From JAJTYI01 sp964420145 (GTDB lineage: Bacteria; Patescibacteriota; Dojkabacteria; B142; OLB20): a DNA stretch of 25,668 bases. How positions within the stretch are numbered: the first letter of the stretch is position 1; the number at the start of each line of letters is the position of its first letter. Positions 1 through 9,241 of this stretch are shown here, piece after piece. The notes beneath the pieces are model-generated. The model was not told the origin of the DNA. It did not search any database and saw only the letters and a list, made by a program, of their open reading frames with translations. The position numbers were made by a program, and so were the translations under genes. The stretch is taken from NCBI GenBank assembly GCA_964420145.1, contig CAYQRB010000012.1, positions 1 to 25,668 of the forward strand. Reading direction: 5' to 3'.

Positions 1-67
1 TAGCATCAACATAACACAATATTAAAAGTGACTAGGTGTGATAAAATTAAACAATTACTCTATATAA

Positions 68-3000
68 ATGGCAAAACTTTTCGATATTCTGAGTAAAATA
101 GCTAGTAGAGAAGAGACCGAACCGCAAACAGGAGAGGGGACAGCAGAAGGAGAAAAAATAGAAGAAACAGTAGCAAAAACCCCTGTTGTAAAAGAAAATC
201 CTAAGATCACAGAAGAAATATCTCAAAATCCTCAGGCAGAGAAAGAGAGTAAATCTCTACAAAAACAGATAAAAGCACTTGATACCATATCGCAATCAAA
301 TACAAAACCCGAAATAAAAACACAAGCTTCCATAGCTTCGATAAAGCTAAACCTTCTATATACAGAAATTACTACAGAACTAGCACAAGGAAAAGCTATT
401 CCAGATTCAAAACTAAAAGAAATCAGACAAAAAAGGGCAGAAGTCGAATCTAGCGGCACAGAAACAGCACCTGTAGTACTACTTGCTAAAACTATTGTTA
501 AAACTGCTGATCGACTTTCTCAAGCACAGGACGGTCAAGTTGATGAAGAAAAGTTTGAAGAAAATCTTGGAACAATTGTTGAAAAACTGGCAGTTAAAGA
601 TATGACTATCTCTCAAGAGAAGAAAGAAGCAGGTATTGAAGGTTTGAAAACTAAACTTAACCAACTCTCCAACGGAGAAATTAGTGAAGAAAAATTAAAA
701 CAGATAAGCGAAGATACTAGGCTTGAATTGATTATATATGCACTTGAGAGAGAAGCTATTACGACAGAGGATATCCAGGAAGACCTCTTTACAATCTTAT
801 CCAGAGAAGGCGAGGATACAGAAAAAAACGAAACCAACGAAGACGAAGGAAAAGATGAGAACAACCTTTTACTCACAGAAATCATACGAAGAGAACTACA
901 TACCATGGCGGAGAGGATAGAGTCCGATGAGTTTTCGGCAGTCAAACAAAGATTAGCTATGGCTACTCCACTTATAGACCTAATGCTCTCTAGTGTGGAT
1001 CCTAGTCAAATTACAGAAGATCATATTGATTTTATATTTGCACAGTTTAATTTACTAACAGAACAAGCAAAACAAAGACTAGAAAAAGCCGACTCTGATA
1101 CAGAGGATACAACAAGAAGTGAAAGTAAAATACTAAATCCCAATATTATAAAAAATTACGAAAATGCAGAAATTACAAGAGAAGCCTATAAAAGGATAGT
1201 AATAGAATGCAATCAACAAGCACTTAAACAACAAGAGATCCGCCTCCGTGGACTAGAACAAGATATAGAGCTATCACAAAAACTAGAAAGTTTTAGAGGT
1301 ACTCTCAGTCTCATAGAGTCTCCTGCAGAAAAAGCACAGAAAATTATTGAATTTATAAGTGAACAAAACAAAGACAAGGAAGCAGATGAAGCTCTGAAAA
1401 TACACTTGATAGACGAAATAAAACAAAAAGTAGTTGAGAGTAGAAGTAAAAAAGGGGAGAGTGTAGATATCCAAATAGAGATGACTGGAGAAATCGATAT
1501 TTCGCCAGATCAAGAAAGCGGTTACTATGTATTATATTTTAAAAACAGAGAGGATTTCAAAAACCTAACCCAGTCTAGCGGGAACGAAATTGGCGCAGCT
1601 TACAAACTGGGTAATGTTTACCTAATATGTGATGATGGTACTTTTGATAGAGAAAGTGAGGGAATAGCACTAAAAGGAACCAATAATAGCAATATTTCTA
1701 CCAGAAAAATTCCATCTCTGAAATCTATCGCTCACCACGAAATCGTTCACCTTGAATTCGATGATACTAGAAAAGTCCACATCGAAAGAGAAACCATATT
1801 TACTGCTCAAAAGATTTTAAACCTCTTAACCAAAGAACGACAAAATTTAACTCCTGATGACCAGACCCAGTTATTTGAGAGAATTATAACATCTCTCAAA
1901 ACCCAAAATGGAGAATTGTTTGCAGATATAGGTGATATAAAAGATAAATCTATAGCAACTAAAATCCAATCTTTATCTAAATACCACTCTAAAAAAATTA
2001 AAGAGTTAATGGCAGTAGAAAATGACGATGGGAGGAAATACCTACAAGTAGAGGAACTCTCTGCAGAAATCAGCGACAAAATGGTATCTACCGGTGGGAA
2101 ACTAACACTTGACGCAATCGGAATAGGTACAAAGGAAACATTTTCTATTTGGAGAGAAACAACACTAGGTAACACAGAATCTAACAGCTCCATTGATAGA
2201 TTTAACATCCATAATATAGAAGCGATAAATATGCTAAGGATTATTAACCAGGCTATCCCAGAAAACTATAGTGAGGAGGAAAGACAAGAACTTATGGATA
2301 AATGGGCACGAAGAATTATGCAGTTTGAAGAATTTAACACAACCAATACCTTATCTTTTATATTTGATATGGTCGTACATGACGGAATAGACCTGTCCGG
2401 GAAATTTCAACCAAAAGTTGATATTGCACAAACTTCTGGTACTAACGAAAGTAAATACCTACAACTAGCATCTCGTTATGTAAATGGATCATTCAAATAC
2501 AACCATGTTCTTGATCAATTTAGTAAAGGAGAACTACAAGGAAAAACTTTAGAAGAAGTAGAAGCGCTTATTACATCGGTTTTTACGATATATTCATCAG
2601 TAGTTGCACAAGGATTAGAAAATACTACAGATATAAAAAGTGTACAAGACAGAGCAGTAGAAAACGACCTTTTCAAATTTGCAAGTCGTGCCTTCTATGA
2701 TCAAGTTATAGGACTCCACAAAAAAGAAGGAAGAATAGGCCATCCATACTCTGCCGCCTGGCCTGGTGGAATAAACTATATTTTAGAAGGTTTAGGACTC
2801 AAAGTAAAAGATGTAGCCGAAAAAGGCTGGTTAGCTAAATGGGGAACTGATCCAACAACAGGAAAACGCACTTTGCTCACTGGTTATAATGCATCACTTG
2901 TGCCTGTAAAACCGTGGAACAGCTTGCCTTTTGGTCTAGGAGAAAATCCTACTTGGGTTAAAAGATTTCAAAACCTATTCAAAAGAATTTTTGGGATTAA

Positions 3001-5056
3001 TTTAGTGAACGAGTCTATCACTAACTCACATTTTAGACAAAGGACAGGAGAATCCCAACTTACTATGGATATACAAGATATGCATAGTTTAATGGTAGAG
3101 CTAATCTCCGAACGACTACAAAAAACCAAACATTATAGCGATGCTATGCAAATCTACAATATGTTTTATGACAGAGTGGGTATTGCACACTTTGAGGGAG
3201 GAAAAATGACCATAGCCCATAAGGGTCTAACAGAGCGTAGAAACAGATACTTATCTCGCCATCTTTACGCTCCGACAAACAGAGCTGGACTTCTTACGGG
3301 GAGTCGTAGTGGGGGAATAGAGCTTGGATATGATCTCTACGAGGACCTAGTACAAAGAGGGTACAGCGGTCTTGACCTACACTTACTGATGGAAGCTCAA
3401 AATGAGAACCAGGTTATGATTGACTCAACCGGTACTAGGACTACTTTCAATGCATATACACACCCCCTCCCACTGGGTGTAATTACCGAAACAACTGCAG
3501 AAAGAACCAAAATGATGAGATTTGGAGGAGAAGCAGTCTCAAGAGATCCCGCCGGTATGGCAGACTATATAGCACAGGGAAAAAGGTTCGATGATATAAG
3601 TAAGTTTATTATGGAACTTCAACTAGACTCCTATTACAACCAAGTAAGTAGCGGTGTTACAGATATAGACAAGATGCGTATCTACTCTATGGAAGATGTT
3701 ATCAAAGCCATAGAAAAAATCGATAATCTCGGGACAGGAATCACCGGTGCAACTGATTCTGTAGAAAACTGGAACAAAACGAAAAGTGAGGTAACACTCG
3801 AATTCGGAGGCAAAAATAAAACATTTAGTAGAGCGGACCTAAAAGAATATGTTCGCTGTTTCTACTACGGGAAAACTTACGAAGCTATGGCATTAGGGAT
3901 ATGTGGGGAAGAGCAAGTAGTCCGTTTAAAGGATTTTAATTCAACAAGTTTTTCTACAGGTTTAGCTACAAGTGAGATATATTTCGAAATAATAGAAGGA
4001 TATGGCATAGGTAGCGAAGAAGAGAAGAATTTTAAAGTACAAAGCTTTATAGACCAATGGAATACAATCACTCCGGATGTGATAGAACAATCATATGATA
4101 AGATATATGGAGCTTCTAAATATATAGGACTAACCACTGCTCAAAAGGATGCATATATACTTACCTATCAACAAAAATTTATAGATGAATTTCAAAAGCA
4201 TGGATTAATCATAAAATTGAAAAACCTCGCTGACATTCCTCGAGAGCTTCATCCTACCCCAGGAGGAGGTATGTCAGTAGCCGGAGAAATAGCACTTAAT
4301 GAACTAACTAGTTACAGAAAGAGAGGAAAAGACATAGCTATTCGCCTGCCTGGATATCAGACTCCTCAAATCATTAAGGCAAGAGACGGACTAACTAAAG
4401 ACGAAATGAATCTGGAGTTTGGAGACTTTGTCCAAAATGATGTTGGTCTAGGTACTGCAGATCCAGATGCTTTTACCTTGGCAAACATAAAGCCTAAACT
4501 TATAAATGCAGTGGAGGATGTCATCGAGACAAAAGATGTTGTATCAGCAGAATACTTTTACCTTAGACAACTAATGGCACAAGCAGAGGACTATACCCAG
4601 AAATCCTCAGCCAATAAAGAAAAGTGGTTAGGAATAGCCAAGGCAACCATGTTTTTTAGATGGATACATACAGGACTGACTCTGGCAGCCTTACTCGCCT
4701 TTCCTCCTGCACTTGCTGGACTGTTTATAAACCCAGTAGCTCTTGGTCTTCTACTTGCGAATTACTTCCTGATAGGCAACTGGCTAACACGCATAGGTGA
4801 ACTATGGGGGAAAAGAAAAACATCAGGAATACAAGCAACCAACAAACTAAAAGAGCTAGAACCTGCATTTGAAAAAGCATTTTTTGATCCTAAATTCAGT
4901 CTCGGCCCTGAAGCAGATAGACTCTACCAACTCTTAAAAGTAGCAGAAGATGTCTTAAAGGGAGCACTTGTTACTTCGGTGGATAACCCCGACAACTATC
5001 TCGCAGAGCTACTTAAAATCACTGCCGATACAGGAAAGAAAATGGCTGCACCATAA
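68..5056 (+). CDS. Giant (1662-aa) protein with HExxH metallopeptidase-like motif and C-terminal membrane hairpin
   Basis: I do not recognise this protein as a whole. It has no signal peptide. Residues about 15-80 are low-complexity and rich in Lys, Glu, Gln and Thr, followed by a long, charged, mainly helical stretch to about 460. Residues 557-561 read HEIVH, a zinc-metallopeptidase (HExxH) signature, preceded by a short strand-like segment (GNVYLICDDG) and followed about 100 residues later by an EELSAE helix (662-667) that could supply the third zinc ligand. The large central part (about 690-1520) shows no family I can name. Two adjacent hydrophobic segments lie at about 1534-1553 and 1556-1573, then a soluble tail of about 90 residues, so most of the chain is probably cytoplasmic if the N-terminus is. 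It opens the run of six + strand genes; the next starts 17 nt after its stop. The only in-frame start seen is the ATG at 68, with no Shine-Dalgarno. The frame is certain, the function is not. Confidence 0.9.
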   Translation: MAKLFDILSKIASREETEPQTGEGTAEGEKIEETVAKTPVVKENPKITEEISQNPQAEKESKSLQKQIKALDTISQSNTKPEIKTQASIASIKLNLLYTEITTELAQGKAIPDSKLKEIRQKRAEVESSGTETAPVVLLAKTIVKTADRLSQAQDGQVDEEKFEENLGTIVEKLAVKDMTISQEKKEAGIEGLKTKLNQLSNGEISEEKLKQISEDTRLELIIYALEREAITTEDIQEDLFTILSREGEDTEKNETNEDEGKDENNLLLTEIIRRELHTMAERIESDEFSAVKQRLAMATPLIDLMLSSVDPSQITEDHIDFIFAQFNLLTEQAKQRLEKADSDTEDTTRSESKILNPNIIKNYENAEITREAYKRIVIECNQQALKQQEIRLRGLEQDIELSQKLESFRGTLSLIESPAEKAQKIIEFISEQNKDKEADEALKIHLIDEIKQKVVESRSKKGESVDIQIEMTGEIDISPDQESGYYVLYFKNREDFKNLTQSSGNEIGAAYKLGNVYLICDDGTFDRESEGIALKGTNNSNISTRKIPSLKSIAHHEIVHLEFDDTRKVHIERETIFTAQKILNLLTKERQNLTPDDQTQLFERIITSLKTQNGELFADIGDIKDKSIATKIQSLSKYHSKKIKELMAVENDDGRKYLQVEELSAEISDKMVSTGGKLTLDAIGIGTKETFSIWRETTLGNTESNSSIDRFNIHNIEAINMLRIINQAIPENYSEEERQELMDKWARRIMQFEEFNTTNTLSFIFDMVVHDGIDLSGKFQPKVDIAQTSGTNESKYLQLASRYVNGSFKYNHVLDQFSKGELQGKTLEEVEALITSVFTIYSSVVAQGLENTTDIKSVQDRAVENDLFKFASRAFYDQVIGLHKKEGRIGHPYSAAWPGGINYILEGLGLKVKDVAEKGWLAKWGTDPTTGKRTLLTGYNASLVPVKPWNSLPFGLGENPTWVKRFQNLFKRIFGINLVNESITNSHFRQRTGESQLTMDIQDMHSLMVELISERLQKTKHYSDAMQIYNMFYDRVGIAHFEGGKMTIAHKGLTERRNRYLSRHLYAPTNRAGLLTGSRSGGIELGYDLYEDLVQRGYSGLDLHLLMEAQNENQVMIDSTGTRTTFNAYTHPLPLGVITETTAERTKMMRFGGEAVSRDPAGMADYIAQGKRFDDISKFIMELQLDSYYNQVSSGVTDIDKMRIYSMEDVIKAIEKIDNLGTGITGATDSVENWNKTKSEVTLEFGGKNKTFSRADLKEYVRCFYYGKTYEAMALGICGEEQVVRLKDFNSTSFSTGLATSEIYFEIIEGYGIGSEEEKNFKVQSFIDQWNTITPDVIEQSYDKIYGASKYIGLTTAQKDAYILTYQQKFIDEFQKHGLIIKLKNLADIPRELHPTPGGGMSVAGEIALNELTSYRKRGKDIAIRLPGYQTPQIIKARDGLTKDEMNLEFGDFVQNDVGLGTADPDAFTLANIKPKLINAVEDVIETKDVVSAEYFYLRQLMAQAEDYTQKSSANKEKWLGIAKATMFFRWIHTGLTLAALLAFPPALAGLFINPVALGLLLANYFLIGNWLTRIGELWGKRKTSGIQATNKLKELEPAFEKAFFDPKFSLGPEADRLYQLLKVAEDVLKGALVTSVDNPDNYLAELLKITADTGKKMAAP

Positions 5057-5073
5057 TTGTTATAAATTTAAAT

Positions 5074-5493
5074 ATGCTTTTTGCTAGTCCCAAGTTAATA
5101 CAGTTTTTTCAAGATGAGTTAGGTTATCCTAAATATCTAATTCAAACCATACAAGAGGACTTTTTTGAAACATTTCTTTTATACCTAGAAACTGAAACCA
5201 ACCTCTATTTAGAGAGAGATGGTATGGAAGAAGAGTATCAAAGATTGGCTGAAATCAAAAAAACTGATAAGGGATTAGGAACAGGATTAATAGAAGCCTT
5301 TATAGATATGTATATAAAATATCCCGAGATAAAAACGAAAGTTGATGAGAAGATGTCTTTTTTTACTAAAATGTTTTTATCCAATATCAAAAAACGCATG
5401 ACTCCAAGACAACTCACGGAGATGACAAGAATTATGGAAGAAGATATCGCCACCTATTCTAGGATAAGGAGAAAACTCGCACAGGAAACTTAA
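5074..5493 (+). CDS. Small helical protein of unknown function (139 aa)
   Basis: An unassigned soluble protein with no signal peptide, membrane segment or cysteine motif. The sequence is dense in Glu, Lys, Leu, Phe and Met with heptad-like spacing, so it is predicted to be nearly all helical; the most polar helix is near the C-terminus (about 112-135, containing TPRQLTEMTRIMEED). It sits 17 nt after the giant metallopeptidase-like gene and 65 nt before the VirB6-like gene, so it is probably co-transcribed with the former and may be a partner or chaperone of it; this is inference from position only. The start ATG at 5074 follows an AT-only stretch (TTATAAATTTAAAT) instead of a Shine-Dalgarno. 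The codon usage matches its neighbours and the frame ends in TAA. Confidence 0.8.
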   Translation: MLFASPKLIQFFQDELGYPKYLIQTIQEDFFETFLLYLETETNLYLERDGMEEEYQRLAEIKKTDKGLGTGLIEAFIDMYIKYPEIKTKVDEKMSFFTKMFLSNIKKRMTPRQLTEMTRIMEEDIATYSRIRRKLAQET

Positions 5494-5501
5494 AATCTAA
5501 G

Positions 5502-5530
5502 TTGCATTATTAATCCACTATTTCTATACT
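5502..5530 (+). promoter_or_regulatory. Possible internal promoter before the VirB6-like gene
   Basis: In the largest gap of the six-gene run, TTGCAT (5502-5507) and TATACT (5525-5530) are separated by exactly 17 nt. The -10 matches the sigma-70 consensus at five of six positions and the -35 at three of six. It would give a leader of about 20 nt before the ATG at 5559. In DNA this AT-rich such matches arise easily by chance. Confidence 0.3.
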
Positions 5531-5558
5531 GATATTAATTAAATTTAATATCTCTCTA

Positions 5559-7076
5559 ATGGGAAGTCTTAATTTTGTTCTCCGTAAATATAAAAAACTT
5601 CTATTATTACTCTTGTTTCTCTTTTCTTCTGGGATATTCCTTTTTGCTGGACAACTCCAGTCAAAAGCAAAGGATTTGGGATTTGGTCCAGCCCTTATAG
5701 ATACTGGGAACTGTATTATCGGATCTGCACCTTGTGAACCTAGTAGTGCACAAGAGGTACACTTATTCCAACCGGGTCCTAACAGTAAATCTGCTCTAGC
5801 TACTACGGCACAAATGATGGACACTATGTATACCAATCCTCCCAATAGTGCGGTAATATGGGCGTATGATCAAGTGAATCGTATACAAAACAAAGAACTA
5901 TTGGCTGTGTATGCACAAACAAGCAGTGCTAGTAACAGTTTTTACTTTCCTGGTCTAGGGTACAACCTATTAATGCCGATGTTGGGAATGTGGCAATGGT
6001 CGAGAAATATGGTTTATATGTTTTATGTTGTAATTATTATTTTCCTATCTGCCCTCATACTATTTCGGCAAAATCTTGGAGGTACTGCTACAGTTAGCCT
6101 TATCAATGCAATACCTTCATTAATTCTTTCTCTGGTACTAGTTACACTAAGTTATCCAATCGCGGGATTTTTTGTAGACTTAATATATATAGGTGCCAAT
6201 GTAGCACAGGGGGTACTTATCAATGCTGAAGGTTCTCCAGGTTATGAGTTTACCCAAAACGATAAATTTAAGTTTAAAGATCAAAAAAATAATGATGTAT
6301 ATTACCTACAACCAGATGACCCACATATGAGTATCTGGGCGATATGGGGGACTTCAAAGGCTGAAATTTTTCCGGACGATTGTGCCAATACCGATGAACC
6401 CTGTATTAACAACTTATTACCCACTATGCCAGAGGGAGGAGTAATGAGCTATATAGGTAAGCTAATGCAACCAGCAGAAGAGGCTATGAATATGGTGGCA
6501 GGATCAAATACGGGAAGTAATTTAATTAATATGATATTAGGTCTCACTGCTCTAATGGCTGGGTTTCGTCTATTTCTAGCACTTCTAAAAAACTATGTAT
6601 TATTAGCATTGTCTCCTATTTATCTACCTTGGTTATTTTTACTCGTAGCAATCCCATCCAAAACAAAATCTTCTATCATCAACGCACTCAAACCTCTCGC
6701 TTCAGCTAGTCTTAGCTTTGTAGCTGTATATATATTATTTTTAATTATGGTAATTATTGGAAGAAGTGCAGATTTTGATAATACTGCATTTTCATCAGTA
6801 GGACAATTTGATTTCACACCTCCACTACTGGGGTACGACCCTGATGTAGCAATATCTGCAAGTGGGTCAATTACTAGAACCTTAATTATTTATATATTAT
6901 TTCTAGCATCTCCCTCAATACCTGGTATTATGAACAATCTCCTAAATGTCCAGAGTAGCTCACAAATAGCAAGCCAAGTTGGACAAAATGCAGCAGGTGG
7001 TTTTAGCACACTATTTGGAGGGGCACAAAAACTGGTCAAAACAGCAACCGGAGGAAATAAAGATAAAAAAGGTTAA
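5559..7076 (+). CDS. VirB6/TrbL-like polytopic membrane protein (type IV secretion channel-like)
   Basis: Probable inner-membrane channel component resembling the VirB6/TrbL group of type IV secretion systems. It begins with a basic, strongly hydrophobic signal sequence (residues 1-37), then an extracytoplasmic stretch with two cysteines. Hydrophobic segments follow at about 138-170, 178-220 (two spans), 321-366 (two spans, with a Pro-rich turn, LSPIYLPWLFLL), 383-402 and 438-462, ending in a Gly/Ser/Lys-rich cytoplasmic tail. A large polar loop at about 221-320 interrupts the spans, as in VirB6 proteins, and contains two cysteines (DDCANTDEPC) that could form a disulfide. Size (505 aa) and layout fit the family, but VirB6 proteins share little sequence, so the assignment rests on topology. 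It is the only gene of the run whose likely role can be guessed and it anchors the secretion-system reading of the operon. Confidence 0.6.
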   Translation: MGSLNFVLRKYKKLLLLLLFLFSSGIFLFAGQLQSKAKDLGFGPALIDTGNCIIGSAPCEPSSAQEVHLFQPGPNSKSALATTAQMMDTMYTNPPNSAVIWAYDQVNRIQNKELLAVYAQTSSASNSFYFPGLGYNLLMPMLGMWQWSRNMVYMFYVVIIIFLSALILFRQNLGGTATVSLINAIPSLILSLVLVTLSYPIAGFFVDLIYIGANVAQGVLINAEGSPGYEFTQNDKFKFKDQKNNDVYYLQPDDPHMSIWAIWGTSKAEIFPDDCANTDEPCINNLLPTMPEGGVMSYIGKLMQPAEEAMNMVAGSNTGSNLINMILGLTALMAGFRLFLALLKNYVLLALSPIYLPWLFLLVAIPSKTKSSIINALKPLASASLSFVAVYILFLIMVIIGRSADFDNTAFSSVGQFDFTPPLLGYDPDVAISASGSITRTLIIYILFLASPSIPGIMNNLLNVQSSSQIASQVGQNAAGGFSTLFGGAQKLVKTATGGNKDKKG

Positions 7077-7086
7077 ATTATGGACT

Positions 7087-8262
7087 ATGATGCAAACACC
7101 ACAAGCTCAAACACAGACATACAAAAAGGATGTAGAAACATTAACTATACTTGAGCAAAAAATTGCAGGGAATCTTCCTTTAGAAGTCTTTGATTATCCA
7201 TATATACTGATCCCTGAAAGCTATTCAGAAATTATATTAACTTCATCTCTTACTGCAAAGCAACTAGAAATACTCTCTGAATATAATTTTTTTACACAAA
7301 ACTTTCTCCATAATTTAGGGATTGAAATACAAACAACGAAAACAAATACATTTGAAAAGTTTTTAGAGCTTTCTAGAAACATCTATCTTTTTCGTTTTGT
7401 TGAAGCAAGAACACTATTTGCTCAGTATTCACTTTTTACAGTACCAACACTCGGGGCTATTCAAATCGCACAAGAATCTGGGGACTACACAGAAAACACA
7501 TTATCAGTAGAGATTAATATTCCAGACAGTATGGTAATCAATAATAATGGAATGTTTGATTTCGAACAAACCCTCGCACTAGAAAAGAAAACAAATTTGA
7601 TCAAAAGTACACTTTCCAGTTTTAGTAATTTCCTAGATCTTGCCAATAAATCCATTCCTGATTTACTAAACATTACTACTAGAGGGTTTCTGATCAGTAT
7701 GAATGAATCTATTATTTTAGAGATTATGCAAGTTGTCTTGCAAAACCTCATAATAGAGACTAATAAACTAGTTTATAACTATATTAGTCGCGGATATAGT
7801 CCTGTCGAAGCATCTGATAATATTCGAGACTTACTAATTAAAACCACTCCTAAAAGTGGAACACTGTTACCTGAAAGTCTGAAACATATGCAAAAATCAA
7901 CCGAAGAAATAATTAGAGAAAATATTAACGATAATATCCTGCTTGACCCAAAAACCAAAGAAGATCTTTTCCAAGAAATTATGGAGTTAATCATACACTA
8001 CGGTACACAAGGAGAGTTCATTTCCCCAAATATGTATAAATTAGAATTTATTCACTATTCTGATTTACCACCTGATTACCAAAACTATCATCACATTATC
8101 GAAGTGTACCTGCTCGACGATATTGGGGATACACTTTCTACCCCAAACGAAGCATATGATATCGACTTTAGTCGAACTTGTAAGAAAGCATTGTTCAGGC
8201 TCGTAACCAATGGATTTGAAAATCCAAACTTAACATTAAATGATTATTTATATAGAGTATAA
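7087..8262 (+). CDS. Unassigned soluble protein of the secretion-like operon (391 aa)
   Basis: I do not recognise this protein. The frame is open back to an ATG at 6979, but that start would overlap the preceding gene by 98 nt, and the first 36 residues would merely be the antiphase reading of the VirB6-like tail. The tandem ATG-ATG at 7087/7090, ten nt after the preceding stop and just after TTAAATTATGG, is the better start and mirrors the AT-rich leaders of the neighbouring genes. The chain has no signal peptide and no convincing membrane span; it mixes helical stretches (about 105-130, 165-240) with a beta-rich C-terminal third (HHIIEVYLLDDIGD). The stop overlaps the next ATG by one base (TAATG), so the two are probably translationally coupled and may act together. 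A cytoplasmic accessory role in the operon's machine is inference. Confidence 0.8.
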   Translation: MMQTPQAQTQTYKKDVETLTILEQKIAGNLPLEVFDYPYILIPESYSEIILTSSLTAKQLEILSEYNFFTQNFLHNLGIEIQTTKTNTFEKFLELSRNIYLFRFVEARTLFAQYSLFTVPTLGAIQIAQESGDYTENTLSVEINIPDSMVINNNGMFDFEQTLALEKKTNLIKSTLSSFSNFLDLANKSIPDLLNITTRGFLISMNESIILEIMQVVLQNLIIETNKLVYNYISRGYSPVEASDNIRDLLIKTTPKSGTLLPESLKHMQKSTEEIIRENINDNILLDPKTKEDLFQEIMELIIHYGTQGEFISPNMYKLEFIHYSDLPPDYQNYHHIIEVYLLDDIGDTLSTPNEAYDIDFSRTCKKALFRLVTNGFENPNLTLNDYLYRV

Positions 8263-9224
8263 TGGCCGATTCACTGGATAAATATAAATCTATCCCAATC
8301 CGTGCAATAGATATATTCAAAACACAAAAATTCCTAAAAGGGGATGGACCATATCAAACCATATTGTTGCCAGGCCTACTCCCTAGTAAAGCAACTGTTT
8401 CTAGTATAGTACCGAAATGCACTGTTGCAACAAATCTAATCATTAATAAATTAAATAAATATAGAGAGGCGGGGTACTTTAAGGATGATACTGTCGTCAT
8501 GGCTCTAGGTCAACTAATCGATAGTTCTGATACTGGGAAATATTTCTTGATTGCCAATAATTGGAGATCCCAAAAAAATGCAGAGGAAGTAAATGGATAC
8601 ACAAAAACGAAACTTGTAGATATTATCAACCAATGGTTTAGCTATCATAAATATAGAATTGGTTGGTCGGGACTTACTACTCAAAAAGTGCTTTTAAGAG
8701 ATCCGAAATCTGGAAAAATTATTACCTACAATCTTGCTGATAGATACAATAAACCAATCAATCAATGTAAATACCCGCAATTATCTGCACTACGAAACAT
8801 AAACCTATCTGTCGGTCAAGCGGAGACTATAGCTATTCATATGGTAGATAAGTATATTAACGATAACGATATCGTCAATTTCTCTCAAGAAGAAAACCAG
8901 GCTCGCTTTATATTGGAATACCTTTCTCAACTTCCTACAGAATCCTCACAAACTCTACAGGGAGCGATTGCAAGAGGATTGCAGGCTTACCAGGCTTTTA
9001 GACAAATGCAAGAGACAAGAAAAAGAAGAGAACGATTAAAACTAGAAGAAATAGAAACAGAAAAAAAGGCACAAGAAGCTATTGAAAAACGAGAAGCAGA
9101 GATAGCAGACATAAGAAGAAAAGGTGCTGAAGCCAAAGCAAAAATGAATGAAGCTATTGATTTTGTAGAACTCCTAAAACAACAGCAAAACCTAGACCCT
9201 GTCACACCAAAAGTAGATACTTAA
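8262..9224 (+). CDS. Unassigned protein with C-terminal coiled coil (320 aa)
   Basis: No family recognised. Residues 1-220 look like a globular domain with mixed helices and strands, including an aromatic patch (about 120-135, NQWFSYHKYRIGWSG) and several Lys/Arg runs. Residues about 245-300 form a highly charged Glu/Lys/Arg/Ala helix, very likely a coiled coil, followed by a short polar tail. There is no signal peptide or membrane span, so it should be cytoplasmic or peripheral to the membrane. It starts on the ATG that overlaps the preceding TAA by one base and is followed after 17 nt by the 1135-aa membrane protein, whose N-terminal half is also coiled-coil-rich; a direct contact between the two coiled regions is a reasonable but untested idea. 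The globular N-terminal part vaguely suggests a winged-helix or replication-initiator-like fold, but I would not rely on that. Confidence 0.8.
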   Translation: MADSLDKYKSIPIRAIDIFKTQKFLKGDGPYQTILLPGLLPSKATVSSIVPKCTVATNLIINKLNKYREAGYFKDDTVVMALGQLIDSSDTGKYFLIANNWRSQKNAEEVNGYTKTKLVDIINQWFSYHKYRIGWSGLTTQKVLLRDPKSGKIITYNLADRYNKPINQCKYPQLSALRNINLSVGQAETIAIHMVDKYINDNDIVNFSQEENQARFILEYLSQLPTESSQTLQGAIARGLQAYQAFRQMQETRKRRERLKLEEIETEKKAQEAIEKREAEIADIRRKGAEAKAKMNEAIDFVELLKQQQNLDPVTPKVDT

Positions 9225-9241
9225 AACAAGTTAAATTATAA

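Noticed and set aside
6979..7086. Upstream start extending the 391-aa protein to 427 aa
   Set aside because: It would overlap the VirB6-like gene by 98 nt and merely translate its tail in another frame; the ATG pair at 7087/7090 fits the normal spacing.
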